Shown: positions 1 to 7,962, numbered from the stretch's first letter. The stretch: 14,501 nt of DNA from Flavobacteriaceae bacterium (GCA_947461915.1 CANHNG010000011.1:1-14501), one strand, 5' to 3'. Translations and numbers: made by a program. Notes: generated from the letters alone by a model not told the origin.

Positions 1-1044
1 AATATAGGTGTAGTGATTTTGTTTTCATACGTGGGTCACGATATCTTTTCGGGGATTACCTCACCGGTTTTAAAATTCATTATTGAAGTAATTTTAGTTA
101 CTTTTCTAATATTGCTATTTGGAGAGGTTTTGCCAAAAGTGTACGCCAGCAGAAATAACATCAAGTTTGCCAAGTTGATTGCCTATCCGGTTGCTGGACT
201 TGACAAATTGCTTTCACCAATAAGTTTGCCAATGCGAAAAGTCACTATTTACCTGCATAATAAATTGGGAAAACAGAAAACAAATTTTTCGGTAGATCAA
301 TTATCGCAGGCACTTGAACTTACAGATACGGATGAAACTTCGACCGAAGAACAAAAAATATTGGAAGGAATCGTAACTTTTGGGAATACGGATACCAAGC
401 AGGTTATGAATCCGAGAATGGATATTTTTGCATTGGAAATAGACGAATCTTTTAAAACCATTTATTCAAAAATAGTTGAAAAGGGGTACTCTAGAATTCC
501 GGTTTATCGGGACAATATAGACCATATAGAAGGCGTTTTGTTTGTGAAAGATTTACTCCGGCATATTGACAAGGAAGAATTTGATTGGAAAACATTGATA
601 CGAGAGCCGTTTTTTGTTCCTGAAAATAAAAAAATTGACAATCTGCTCAAGGATTTTCAAAGTATGAAAAGCCATCTTGCCATTGTAGTCGATGAATATG
701 GAGGGACTTCGGGATTGGTTTCCCTTGAAGACATTATTGAAGAAATTGTAGGTGATATTAGCGATGAATTCGATGGCAATAACGTGAATTATTCTAAAAT
801 TGACGATAAAAATTATCTTTTTGAAGGAAAAATAAACCTTAAGGATTTTTACAGGGTTACTGATGTTGATGAAGATTTGTTCGAAATAAAAAAAGGCGAA
901 GCCGAAACATTAGCAGGATTTATTCTTGAAGTTTTAGGAAATTTCCCTAAAAAAGATCAGAAAATTGAATTCGAAAATTGTACGTTTAACATTGAAGCAG
1001 TGGACAAAAAAAGGGTAAAACAAATAAAAGTTACCATTGAATAA
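1..1044 (+). CDS. gldE: GldE, gliding-motility CNNM/CBS/CorC-type membrane protein (5' truncated by window edge)
   Basis: Reading frame 1 is open from the first base, so the gene starts outside the window. The GTG at 13 is only an internal codon. The visible 347 residues begin inside the CNNM (DUF21) membrane domain. A hydrophobic segment is followed by the conserved GEVLPKVYA signature at about residues 41-49. Next come two CBS motifs: MNPRMDIFAL with GYSRIPVYRD around residues 135-170, and VVDEYGGTSGLVSLEDIIEEI around 230-250. A C-terminal CorC/HlyC-type domain ends at the TAA. This architecture is shared by CorC/HlyC-like proteins. The GldE assignment rests on gldD lying directly downstream; gldE-gldD is the order known from Flavobacterium johnsoniae. 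In that species GldE is an inner-membrane protein linked to gliding/type IX secretion function, and its biochemical role is unclear. Confidence is high for the family and good for the GldE name. Confidence 0.9.
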   Translation, partial: NIGVVILFSYVGHDIFSGITSPVLKFIIEVILVTFLILLFGEVLPKVYASRNNIKFAKLIAYPVAGLDKLLSPISLPMRKVTIYLHNKLGKQKTNFSVDQLSQALELTDTDETSTEEQKILEGIVTFGNTDTKQVMNPRMDIFALEIDESFKTIYSKIVEKGYSRIPVYRDNIDHIEGVLFVKDLLRHIDKEEFDWKTLIREPFFVPENKKIDNLLKDFQSMKSHLAIVVDEYGGTSGLVSLEDIIEEIVGDISDEFDGNNVNYSKIDDKNYLFEGKINLKDFYRVTDVDEDLFEIKKGEAETLAGFILEVLGNFPKKDQKIEFENCTFNIEAVDKKRVKQIKVTIE

Positions 1045-1047
1045 TTC

Positions 1048-1073
1048 TCCCCTAGCGCCTCCAAAGGAGGGGA
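1048..1073. repeat. Palindromic G/C-rich repeat remnant between gldE and gldD
   Basis: The 63-nt spacer between gldE and gldD holds a G/C-rich block that contrasts with its AT-rich surroundings. It contains CCTCC (1058-1062), AAA, GGAGG (1066-1070), flanked by TCCCC (1048-1052) and GGGGA (1069-1073). A short hairpin can form, but no T-tract follows, so it is not a standard terminator. The wording resembles a dispersed extragenic palindrome that I recall from Flavobacterium genomes. That identification is from memory and not verified here. Confidence 0.6.
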
Positions 1074-1107
1074 ATGTTCCTGGATTTTTAAATAAAATAA
1101 ATTATAA

Positions 1108-1671
1108 ATGCTGAAAAAACAAGTTGCGATAGCTGTATTTTTAATGGGATTATTTACTTTCTTTAGTTGCAAGGACAGTGTTTTGCCTAAACCGTCAAGT
1201 TATTTGCGACTGGATTATCCCGAGGCAAGATATGTAAATTTTGAAAATCAATGCCCATTTACATTCGAGATGAATTCGGAAGCCATTATTAATGGCGAAA
1301 AGGATTGCGGATTTACCATTTCCTACCCAAAAATGAAAGCCACTATTTATTTGACCTATAAACCGGTGAATAATAATATAGCTAATTTACTGAAGGATGC
1401 ACAAAAATTGACTTATGAGCATGTCATTAAAGCAGACGATATATTGGAACAGCCCTATTTGAATCCCACCAAAAAAGTATACGGCATGTTCTATCAAGTG
1501 GATGGCAATGCAGCTACCAATTCTCAGTTTTATGTTACCGATAGCATCAAACATTTTGTAACGGGTTCTGTTTATTTCTATGCCAAACCCAACTTTGATT
1601 CCATTATGCCGGCCGCCAGTTATGTTCGAAATGATATGCAGCGATTGATGGAAACTTTAAAATGGAAATAA
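1108..1671 (+). CDS. gldD: GldD, gliding-motility lipoprotein
   Basis: This 187-residue protein has a lipoprotein signal: KK near the N-terminus, a hydrophobic stretch, then FFS-C with the lipidated cysteine at residue 21. Mature processing is followed by the PKPSSYLRLDYPEARY stretch typical of GldD, and the length fits the family. GldD is an essential gliding-motility lipoprotein in F. johnsoniae, required for type IX secretion and cell movement. It probably sits in the periplasm-facing membrane. The gene lies 63 nt downstream of gldE on the same strand with no recognisable promoter between them, so they are probably co-transcribed. The stop codon TAA runs straight into a strong bidirectional terminator. 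The start ATG is followed directly by the signal peptide, so the start is secure. Confidence 0.93.
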   Translation: MLKKQVAIAVFLMGLFTFFSCKDSVLPKPSSYLRLDYPEARYVNFENQCPFTFEMNSEAIINGEKDCGFTISYPKMKATIYLTYKPVNNNIANLLKDAQKLTYEHVIKADDILEQPYLNPTKKVYGMFYQVDGNAATNSQFYVTDSIKHFVTGSVYFYAKPNFDSIMPAASYVRNDMQRLMETLKWK

Positions 1672-1699
1672 AAAAAGCATCCAAAATGGATGCTTTTTT
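1671..1699. terminator. Bidirectional intrinsic terminator between gldD and the HMA lipoprotein gene
   Basis: A perfect 8-bp stem (AGCATCCA at 1676-1683 with TGGATGCT at 1687-1694, loop AAA) is flanked by an A-run on the left and a T-run on the right. The left A-run overlaps the gldD stop codon. The symmetry serves gldD on the plus strand and the convergent gene at 1720-2097 on the minus strand. Confidence 0.9.
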
Positions 1700-1719
1700 A
1701 TAAAAACCAAATAGATTTT

Positions 1720-2097
1720 TTACGACTTCATGTTCGAAACGATGTATGTTTTTCCATCACCGGTGGCTTGAACTATTTTAGTTAAACTTTCGGGAGTTTG
1801 TTTGGTTTTGTCAAAGGATACGGTTGCCAGTTTTTTGTCAAAATCTACAGTTGCTGTTTGCACGCCTTCGAGTCCTGATAATTCTTCTTGTATTGTTTTG
1901 GCGCAACCTATGGCGCATGTCATTCCTTCTATCGTGAAACTCGCCTTTTGTAAATTGGCGGCTGCAATTTCTTTTTTTGCTTTTGGCGCACTGGTTTCTG
2001 TTGAGGAAGTGGTAGCGGTTCCGGTAGTTTTTTCTTTACATCCTGCAAACAATAGGATTGCGAACAAAAATGTCAATATTGATTTTCCTAAATTCAT
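1720..2097 (-). CDS. Small lipoprotein with heavy-metal-associated (HMA) domain, CxxxC variant
   Basis: This 125-residue protein has a lipoprotein signal ending in LLFAGC (Cys20). A Thr/Ser/Ala/Lys-rich linker follows (about 21-50), then one HMA domain (about 51-120) containing GMTCAIGCAKTI. Soluble HMA domains bind Cu(I), Zn or similar ions through two cysteines in GMTCxxC. Here the two cysteines are 61 and 65, giving CxxxC, and the rest of the fold is intact (ELSGLEGVQTATVDF). The lipid anchor places the metal site at the envelope. No P-type ATPase or efflux gene adjoins it, so a specific metal cannot be assigned. It is transcribed alone, diverges from the EamA transporter, and shares a terminator with gldD. 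A -7 promoter match lies at 2141-2148. Confidence 0.85.
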   Translation of the reverse strand: MNLGKSILTFLFAILLFAGCKEKTTGTATTSSTETSAPKAKKEIAAANLQKASFTIEGMTCAIGCAKTIQEELSGLEGVQTATVDFDKKLATVSFDKTKQTPESLTKIVQATGDGKTYIVSNMKS

Positions 2098-2140
2098 TAG
2101 TATTGGATTTAAATGGGTTAATTATTCGAGCCATCGAAGG

Positions 2141-2148
2141 CAAAATTA
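2141..2148 (-). promoter_or_regulatory. Candidate -7 element for the HMA lipoprotein gene
   Basis: On the minus strand the bases read TAATTTTG, an exact match to the Bacteroidota -7 consensus TAnnTTTG, 44 nt before the start codon. No clear TTTG is seen at -33, so this is a half-supported promoter. Confidence 0.5.
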
Positions 2149-2206
2149 ATGAAAAAACCATCCGTAATCCATAAAATAATTACAATTTTGACCCAAAATT
2201 ATATTT

Positions 2207-3073
2207 ATGGATGCGAAACAGTTGAAATGGGTTTACTTGATTGTGCTTTCCTTGATTTGGGGAAGTTCTTTTATCTTGATAAAGAAAGGATTAATTGGTT
2301 TGTCACCCATACAATTAGGTTCTTTGAGAATCGTGTTTGCATCCTTTTTTTTGCTGTTAATTGGCTTCAAAAGTTTAGCGAAAATACCACACCATCAATG
2401 GAAATTTATTGCGCTGACTTCCTTGTTTGGCACCTTTATACCGGCTTACCTTTTTGCAATTGCACAAACCCAAATCGATAGTTCTGTAAGTTCCATCCTG
2501 AATTCCTTAACGCCCTTAAACACTTTGGTTTTGGGAGCCATGGCCTTTGGATTACAGTTTCGACGGAATCAGATTTTCGGTGTTTTAATTGGCTTACTTG
2601 GTAGTATGCTACTAATTTTCAATGGTGCCATGCATCATCCGGAGCAAAATTACTATTATGCATTTTTGGTTTTAATCGCTTCTGTTTGTTATGCCATCAA
2701 TGTCAATTTAATCAAGAAATACCTTTCTGATTTGACACCCTTGAGCATTAGCACCGGAAATTTTTTGATTTTACTTTTTCCGGCTCTAATCGTCTTGTTT
2801 TTCTCCGGATTTTTTGATGTGGTACAAATCGATGAAGTAAAGCAATCTGTTTTCTTTATATTGATTTTGGGAGTTGTAGGAACCGGAATCGCCAATATTA
2901 TTTTTTTTAAATTGGTTCAAATGTCTTCACCTGTTTTTGCCACATCAGTAACCTATTTAATTCCGGTTGTGGCTTTCTCTTGGGGGCTTTTAGATAACGA
3001 AATCCTAACGCCAATTCAGTTTCTTGGGGCTTTTATAATTTTGGGAGGAGTGTATTTGTCGGCAAAGAAATAG
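2207..3073 (+). CDS. EamA/DMT-superfamily inner-membrane transporter
   Basis: This is a very hydrophobic 288-residue protein with about ten predicted membrane segments in two EamA repeats (roughly 1-140 and 150-288). It opens with LSLIWGSSFILIKKGL, a typical start of EamA first helices. Each half ends in a Gly-rich final helix (FGVLIGLLGSMLLIF; FLGAFIILGGVYLSAKK). The drug/metabolite transporter superfamily exports or exchanges small molecules such as amino acids, but the substrate cannot be read from sequence. It has no plus-strand partner gene and converges on the M16 operon across an 80-nt gap without an evident hairpin. Upstream, CAATTTTG near 2183-2190 is one mismatch from the -7 consensus, so the promoter is uncertain. 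The ATG at 2207 begins directly with a charged residue and the first helix, which supports the start. Confidence 0.9.
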   Translation: MDAKQLKWVYLIVLSLIWGSSFILIKKGLIGLSPIQLGSLRIVFASFFLLLIGFKSLAKIPHHQWKFIALTSLFGTFIPAYLFAIAQTQIDSSVSSILNSLTPLNTLVLGAMAFGLQFRRNQIFGVLIGLLGSMLLIFNGAMHHPEQNYYYAFLVLIASVCYAINVNLIKKYLSDLTPLSISTGNFLILLFPALIVLFFSGFFDVVQIDEVKQSVFFILILGVVGTGIANIIFFKLVQMSSPVFATSVTYLIPVVAFSWGLLDNEILTPIQFLGAFIILGGVYLSAKK

Positions 3074-3153
3074 ACCGCAGATTTCAAAAACTACCTTTGC
3101 CATTTTAGAGCTACATTATTGGAAAATTTAGGCTGTATGAAATTCGGTATTAG

Positions 3154-4569
3154 CTATTTGTAAATTGGTTTTTCTGCCGGATTGCCGTATTTGTCAAAAT
3201 AAAACATGGGGATTTTTAGCTTTTCTAATCCCGGAATCACTTCTTCTCCTTTTCCGGCAATCACAATTCGAGTGTTGTCAATAAGGAAGTATTTATTGGC
3301 GGCAAGCTGTACTTGTTCAGGTGTTACAGCATTTATCGTTTTGATATAATTCTCGTAAAAATCTTTAGGAAGATCCTCCGTCTCAATGTTTAAGGCATAT
3401 CGAGCCACGGATTGTGGTTGTTGAACTTTCATTACAAATCGTCCAATAAAACCTGCTTTCACATTATTAAGTGAAGTTTCATCTACTTTCTCTGTTCTGA
3501 TTTTTTTAATTTCCTTGATAAATTCCACAACGGCACTATCTGTTACGGCACTTCTTACGGCTGAAGCGGATTTTAATTTTGTTACATATTTTCCGGCGCC
3601 AATAATGGCATTTGCCCCATATGTCCAACCGTGTTTTTCCCTTAAATTCATGTTTAAATAGCTATTAAAATCACCGCCTAGTATATAGGTTGCTATCACC
3701 GCAGGGAAAAAATCGGGATCACTCATTTTTAAATGAACCGTGTTTACTAATGAAATTTCTGACTGAACCGCATTGGGAACATCCACAAAATTAATTTGGG
3801 TAAAAGGTACGTTTTCCGGTGCGGCATAAGTCAGTTTTGGAGTGCTTCGTTTTTCCCAAGAGCCAAATAGTTTTTCCACAACAGGTTTTACATTCTTATA
3901 TTTTATGTCCCCAATAATTACTAAATAGGCGTTTTCGGGAACAAAGTAGTTTTTATAATTAGTTTCAATATCGGCAAGTGTTACATTTTTCAACGTTTCC
4001 TCGGATATGTATTCTCCAGAGGGATGTTGTCTTCCAAAAGTCAACGCATTAACAACTCTATTTGAAATTGCAGGAACACTTTTTTCTTGAGTTTTAAGCC
4101 CATCCAAAAGTTTTTCTTTTTCCTTGTCAAATTCTTCTTGGGTGAAATTGGGATTTAATGCGCCATCGGCCATCAATTTAAGTATTCGGCCGGCATACTT
4201 AGAAAGCGAACTGGCATAGGCCCCTTGGGAACTAAATCCGATACTGGCTCCTAAAAAATCAAGTTCTTCGTTAAAAGCGTCCTTTGTAATTTTTTTTGTC
4301 CCGTTTCCTATTAATTCACTGCTCAATTCATCTACTCCTTTTTTATTTGCTTCTGCATAAGGGGCGTTGTCTAGGGTAAGGTTAAAACTTACTCTTGGCA
4401 GTTTGTGATTTTCAACTACCATCACTTTCAAGCCATTTGGCATAACAAAGCTTTGGGGTTTTTTGATGTTTACTATTGGCGCATTGCCAGGTTGGGGTTG
4501 TTTGCGATCTTGTGCTTGCATAATTCCTGTTACGAACAAAATGAATAAAAGTAGCGTTGTTTTTTTCAT
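3154..4569 (-). CDS. Secreted M16-family protein lacking the zinc site (non-catalytic partner)
   Basis: From the chosen ATG (complement of 4567-4569) this is a 471-residue protein with a Sec signal peptide (MKKTTLLLFILF, predicted cleavage near MQA-Q at residue 20). The frame stays open back to an ATG at 4612-4614. That start would overlap the upstream gene and put a charged segment before the signal, so I reject it. Two M16 domains are evident, including the FVPENAYLVIIGD strand and a C-terminal YGANAIIGAG/VTPEQV region. The catalytic HxxEH is absent: the aligned stretch GVDELSSELIGNGT has ELSSE (81-85) where the neighbour has HFFEH. In bacterial heterodimeric M16 enzymes one subunit carries zinc and the other supplies substrate-binding residues. 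The 13-nt gap from the catalytic gene suggests this is the second subunit, acting in the periplasm or outer envelope. Confidence 0.88.
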   Translation of the reverse strand: MKKTTLLLFILFVTGIMQAQDRKQPQPGNAPIVNIKKPQSFVMPNGLKVMVVENHKLPRVSFNLTLDNAPYAEANKKGVDELSSELIGNGTKKITKDAFNEELDFLGASIGFSSQGAYASSLSKYAGRILKLMADGALNPNFTQEEFDKEKEKLLDGLKTQEKSVPAISNRVVNALTFGRQHPSGEYISEETLKNVTLADIETNYKNYFVPENAYLVIIGDIKYKNVKPVVEKLFGSWEKRSTPKLTYAAPENVPFTQINFVDVPNAVQSEISLVNTVHLKMSDPDFFPAVIATYILGGDFNSYLNMNLREKHGWTYGANAIIGAGKYVTKLKSASAVRSAVTDSAVVEFIKEIKKIRTEKVDETSLNNVKAGFIGRFVMKVQQPQSVARYALNIETEDLPKDFYENYIKTINAVTPEQVQLAANKYFLIDNTRIVIAGKGEEVIPGLEKLKIPMFYFDKYGNPAEKPIYK

Positions 4570-4582
4570 GATTGGGACCGTC

Positions 4583-5908
4583 TTAGTTTTCAACTTTTTC
4601 GGTTGTGGGAACATAATCCAAAAGCAATCTCTGATTTGGATTTAAATACCTTTTTGCCACCTCTCTAATTTCTTCTCGAGTAATAGAGTGAAAAAGATCA
4701 ATTTCGGTATTTATTAAATTGACATCCCTATAAAGCAAATAATATTTGGCCAAGTTTTCGGCAAGTCCCTCCAAATTTGCATTGTTGTTGACGAATTGAT
4801 TGTCAATTATGTTTTGTAATTTTTGATAATCTTTTTCAGAAATCAATTCTGTTTGTAGCTTTACAATTTCGTCATCAATTTCTTTTAAGATACTCGCAGT
4901 TGAGTTTTCCCCGAGCGGAAGACTGTAAATAATATACATGCCATAATCTTCATTGCTATACGTAAATGCGCCAATTTGCAGAGCCATATTCTTGTCATCA
5001 ACAATTTTTTTATACAAAACAGAGCTTTTTCCGTCACTCAATAGGGAGGAAATCAATTCTAATACTCGAGCATCCCTAGTTTTCATGGAAGGGGTTCTAT
5101 AAGAAGCCAAAATCATCGGGATTTGAATATTTGGATCTTGATAAGCGGCTTTTATAGTTTCTGTAATTGGTTCTTCGACAAAAGTTTGTTTTACTAGGTC
5201 TTCCCCTTTTTTAATGGGGCCGAAGTAATTGCGAATCCATTCCTTGGCTTGTTTTTTTTCGAAATCACCGGCAACCACTAAAACGGAATTGTTTGGGATG
5301 TAGAATTTTTTGTTGAATGCCTTAAATTCTTCTAAAGTTGCAGCGTCTAAATGTTCCATTGAACCAATGATTGGCCAGCGATAGGGGTGATTCTTGAACA
5401 TGTTTTCTTTTACCACAGTAAGATAATTTCCATAAGGCTTATTGTCATAAACTGCCCTTTTTTCTTCTTTTATAACGTCGTTTTGGGTGTCAACACCAAT
5501 TTGGTTGATTACGGGATGCATCATTCTTTCAGATTCCATCCAAAGTCCCAATTCGAGGTTGTTTGAGGGGAATACCTCGTAATAATAGGTTCGGTCATCC
5601 GAGGTGTTGGCATTATTGACCCCACCATTCGAAGAAACAATTTTAAACCATTCGCCCCGTTTGATGTTTTCGGTTCCCTCGAATAACAAGTGCTCAAAAA
5701 AGTGTGCAAAACCAGTTCTGTCAGGGGTTTCGTCTTTAGAGCCCACATGATACATTACAGATGTTACCACCACCGGTGCCGAGGGGTCGTTATGTAAAAT
5801 GACATGCAGCCCATTGTCTAAATCATATTCTTCGAAAGCTACTTTTTGGGCTGAAGCAACTCCTCCTAGCACAAGCGCCGTACTTAACATCATTATCGAT
5901 ATTTTCAT
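4583..5908 (-). CDS. Secreted M16-family zinc metallopeptidase (catalytic subunit)
   Basis: This 441-residue protein has a Sec signal peptide ending in GGVASA-Q (about residue 20). The inverted zinc motif is present as HFFEH at 69-73, within GFAHFFEHLLFEGT. The third ligand is probably Glu148 or Glu149 in VIKEEKRAVYDN, about 75 residues downstream, as expected for M16. An N-terminal peptidase_M16 domain and a C-terminal M16_C domain (about 195-375) fill the rest. M16 enzymes cut peptides inside a clam-shaped chamber formed by two halves. Here each gene encodes one half, so the gene product probably pairs with the neighbour at 3154-4569. Substrates are unknown. It is the first gene of the operon, with a -7 promoter match at 5965-5972. 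Confidence 0.93.
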   Translation of the reverse strand: MKISIMMLSTALVLGGVASAQKVAFEEYDLDNGLHVILHNDPSAPVVVTSVMYHVGSKDETPDRTGFAHFFEHLLFEGTENIKRGEWFKIVSSNGGVNNANTSDDRTYYYEVFPSNNLELGLWMESERMMHPVINQIGVDTQNDVIKEEKRAVYDNKPYGNYLTVVKENMFKNHPYRWPIIGSMEHLDAATLEEFKAFNKKFYIPNNSVLVVAGDFEKKQAKEWIRNYFGPIKKGEDLVKQTFVEEPITETIKAAYQDPNIQIPMILASYRTPSMKTRDARVLELISSLLSDGKSSVLYKKIVDDKNMALQIGAFTYSNEDYGMYIIYSLPLGENSTASILKEIDDEIVKLQTELISEKDYQKLQNIIDNQFVNNNANLEGLAENLAKYYLLYRDVNLINTEIDLFHSITREEIREVAKRYLNPNQRLLLDYVPTTEKVEN

Positions 5909-5964
5909 GAGGATTAATAAATTTTAGTCACAATTGACAATAAAATAATAAATTATTGGCGCAT

Positions 5965-5972
5965 CAAAAATA
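5965..5972 (-). promoter_or_regulatory. Candidate -7 element for the M16 operon
   Basis: The minus strand reads TATTTTTG, matching TAnnTTTG, 57 nt before the ATG of the catalytic M16 gene. A TTG lies about 15 nt further upstream, slightly closer than the usual 17-23 nt, so the -33 part is weak. Confidence 0.5.
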
Positions 5973-6106
5973 CCTATTTTTCGTCATCAATAATAATACT
6001 CATTAATTTTGGCTATAAGTTTAACAATTTCGACAAGCAATATAAGTCTGCAACCATTGAAAACACTCAGTAATTGCAAATCAATTATTTTTTTAGGGCA
6101 ACTAAT

Positions 6107-6135
6107 TGCACAATAAATATTTAATTGTATATTTG
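6107..6135 (+). promoter_or_regulatory. Promoter of rplU-rpmA
   Basis: TTG at 6107-6109, an 18-nt spacer, then TATATTTG at 6128-6135 match the Bacteroidota -33/-7 consensus. Transcription would start near 6142, leaving a leader of about 24 nt before rplU. That is too short for an L21 autoregulatory leader of the Firmicutes kind. Confidence 0.8.
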
Positions 6136-6165
6136 CAACCTTAAAAATTTATAAAACAATTTGTT

Positions 6166-6591
6166 ATGTATGCAATCGTAGAGATAGCAGGGCAACAGTT
6201 TAAAGTTAGCAAAGACCTAAAGGTTTACGTTCACCGTTTGACAAATGAAGAAGGAACTAAAGTTTCTTTCGACAAAGTTTATTTGTTAGACGACAACGGT
6301 ACAATCACAATAGGCGCCCCAGCTATAGAAGGTGCTTCAGTAGAAGCCAAAGTGTTACAACACTTAAAAGGAGATAAAGTTATCGTTTTCAAAAAGAAAA
6401 GAAGAAAAGGATACAAAAAGAGAAACGGTCACCGTCAGTATCTTACCCAGATTGTAATCGAAGGTATTTCAGTATCAGCTCCTAAAAAAGCCGCTGCCAA
6501 AAAAGAAACTGTTGAAGTTGCAATTGAAGAAGTTGAAGCTCCAAAAGTAAAAAAAGCTCCAAAGGCTAAAAAAGAAGAGACACAAGAATAA
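6166..6591 (+). CDS. rplU: 50S ribosomal protein L21
   Basis: The first ~100 residues are a complete bacterial L21: MYAIVEIAGQQFKV at the start, the basic KKKRRKGYKKRNGHRQ loop that contacts 23S rRNA, and LTQIVIEGI at the end of the fold. The product is 141 residues rather than the usual ~103. The extra ~38 residues form a low-complexity tail rich in Lys, Ala, Glu and Val (KKAAAKKETVEV...KAKKEETQE). Such tails are frequent in Bacteroidota L21 proteins, but their role is not known to me. The gene leads the rplU-rpmA operon, the normal bacterial order, with 23 nt to rpmA. The start follows the promoter directly and is secure. Confidence 0.97.
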   Translation: MYAIVEIAGQQFKVSKDLKVYVHRLTNEEGTKVSFDKVYLLDDNGTITIGAPAIEGASVEAKVLQHLKGDKVIVFKKKRRKGYKKRNGHRQYLTQIVIEGISVSAPKKAAAKKETVEVAIEEVEAPKVKKAPKAKKEETQE

Positions 6592-6614
6592 TAACAACAT
6601 AAAACTAATACGTC

Positions 6615-6881
6615 ATGGCTCACAAGAAAGGTGTCGGTAGTTCCAAGAATGGTAGAGAATCAGAATCAAAACGTTTAGGCGTTAAGATTTTTGGTGGTCA
6701 AGCTGCAATTGCTGGGAACATCATCGTAAGACAAAGAGGTTCAAAACATAATCCAGGTGCAAATGTTTACATTAGTAAAGATCACACCCTACACGCAAGA
6801 GTAGATGGAGTTGTTTTCTTCCAAAAGAAAAGAGATAATAAATCATACGTTTCAATCCTTCCATTCGAAGTTGAAGCATAA
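6615..6881 (+). CDS. rpmA: 50S ribosomal protein L27
   Basis: This is a complete 88-residue L27. [24 protein letters not shown] is the conserved N-terminus that reaches toward the peptidyl-transferase centre. It is followed by the typical GNIIVRQRG and [10 protein letters not shown] segments. Translation starts directly at MAHKKG, so there is no N-terminal pro-sequence needing cleavage as in Firmicutes. The gene is 23 nt behind rplU and is closed by a strong terminator 22 nt after the stop. An obg gene, often near rplU-rpmA elsewhere, is not present here. Confidence 0.97.
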   Translation: MAHKKGVGSSKNGRESESKRLGVKIFGGQAAIAGNIIVRQRGSKHNPGANVYISKDHTLHARVDGVVFFQKKRDNKSYVSILPFEVEA

Positions 6882-6902
6882 TTGATTTTGTCAATTTAGT
6901 AG

Positions 6903-6934
6903 AAAACCCCGTTTCGTAAGAAACGGGGTTTTTT
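6903..6934 (+). terminator. Intrinsic terminator of rplU-rpmA
   Basis: A perfect 11-bp stem (AACCCCGTTTC at 6905-6915 with GAAACGGGGTT at 6920-6930, loop GTAA) runs into TTTTTT. The run of A before the stem also gives a partial reverse-strand signal. Confidence 0.93.
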
Positions 6935-6938
6935 GTTT

Positions 6939-6977
6939 AAAAAAAAAGCTTCCAGCCTTCAAAAGGCTGGAAGCTTT
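6939..6977 (-). terminator. Intrinsic terminator of the cysteine synthase gene
   Basis: A perfect 15-bp stem (6945-6959 with 6963-6977, loop CAA; core GCTTCCAGCC) is followed on the minus strand by a T-run (A-run 6939-6947 on the plus strand). It lies only a few nucleotides from the rpmA terminator, so the convergent operons are insulated back to back. Confidence 0.9.
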
Positions 6978-6997
6978 GCAATAATATAATTTTAACG

Positions 6998-7909
6998 TTA
7001 AAACAAGCCTTCGATAGACAAATATCTTTCGCCTGTATCATAATTAAACGTTAGCACGACTGCTCCGTCCGGAATCGTTTCCATTTTTTTGGCTACGGCA
7101 GCTAAGGATGCACCTGTCGAAATCCCAACAAGAATTCCTTCTTCTTTGGCAATTTTTCTGGCATATTCAAAAGCATCGTCTTTGCTTACTTGTACTACCT
7201 CGTCAATTAAATGACCATGGTAGTTAGCAGGAATAAAACCAGCTCCAATTCCCTGCAATGGGTGCGGTCCTGGAGTCCCGCCGCTTAGCACAGGAGACAA
7301 TTCGGGCTCGACAGCTATTACTTTTAAGTTAGGGAATTTGGCTTTCAACACTTTTGCAACTCCTGTTATATGTCCACCTGTTCCAACTCCAGTGATGATA
7401 TAATCTAATCCATCAGGGAAATCGGCAAGAATTTCTTGGGCGGTAGTTCTTTCGTGAACTTCAACATTAGCTGGATTGTCAAACTGTTTTGGAGACCAGG
7501 CATTAGGGTTTTCCAAGACTAATTCTGCGGCTTTTTCGATTGCGCCTTTCATTCCTTTTTCGCGAGGTGTAAGCACGAATTCAGCGCCATAAATTTCCAT
7601 TAATTTTCTTCGTTCTACGCTCATAGATTCTGGCATGACTAGAACAACTTTGTATCCTTTGACAGCGGCTACCAAAGCTAACCCAATTCCTGTATTTCCA
7701 GAAGTGGGTTCGATAATTACGCTATTGGCATTTAACAATCCTTTACTTTCAGCATCTTCAATCATCGCCAAAGCGATTCTGTCTTTGATGCTGTTTCCTG
7801 GATTCGATTTCTCTAATTTAATCCAAACTTCTTTGCTGTTCCCATACAACTTGTTAATTTGAACCACGGGTGTATTCCCAATGGTTTCTAAAATACTTTT
7901 TGCTTTCAT
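6998..7909 (-). CDS. cysK: Cysteine synthase (O-acetylserine sulfhydrylase), PLP enzyme
   Basis: The product is 303 residues, the normal size for the CysK/CysM core without a C-terminal regulatory domain. It shows the PLP lysine in [11 protein letters not shown] (Lys42), the substrate loop PTSGNTG (68-74), the phosphate-binding [10 protein letters not shown], and GISTGAS near the C-terminus. The [19 protein letters not shown] stretch is typical of O-acetylserine sulfhydrylases. The enzyme makes cysteine from O-acetylserine and sulfide in the cytoplasm. CysK versus CysM, or a cystathionine beta-synthase-like activity, cannot be separated with certainty; CysK is favoured on motif wording. It is a single-gene unit with its own terminator. 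Its upstream region shares a 14-nt block with the ahcY promoter. Confidence 0.92.
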   Translation of the reverse strand: MKAKSILETIGNTPVVQINKLYGNSKEVWIKLEKSNPGNSIKDRIALAMIEDAESKGLLNANSVIIEPTSGNTGIGLALVAAVKGYKVVLVMPESMSVERRKLMEIYGAEFVLTPREKGMKGAIEKAAELVLENPNAWSPKQFDNPANVEVHERTTAQEILADFPDGLDYIITGVGTGGHITGVAKVLKAKFPNLKVIAVEPELSPVLSGGTPGPHPLQGIGAGFIPANYHGHLIDEVVQVSKDDAFEYARKIAKEEGILVGISTGASLAAVAKKMETIPDGAVVLTFNYDTGERYLSIEGLF

Positions 7910-7962
7910 ATTTGCTGTGTTATAATCTAAGTTCGATTTGTGAGTAAAATTTTAAGTGAAGG

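Noticed and set aside
13..15. GTG as the start of gldE
   Set aside because: The frame is open to the first base of the window and the CNNM domain is already under way, so the start lies outside.
957..1172. Minus-strand frame across the gldE-gldD junction
   Set aside because: It overlaps both genes and includes the repeat. It has no motif and no promoter.
2149..2481. Plus-strand frame overlapping the start of the EamA transporter
   Set aside because: It is a frame-shifted shadow of the first membrane helices with no domain.
4570..4614. Longer start for the non-catalytic M16 gene
   Set aside because: It overlaps the upstream gene and places a charged segment before the signal peptide. The ATG at 4567-4569 begins the signal directly.
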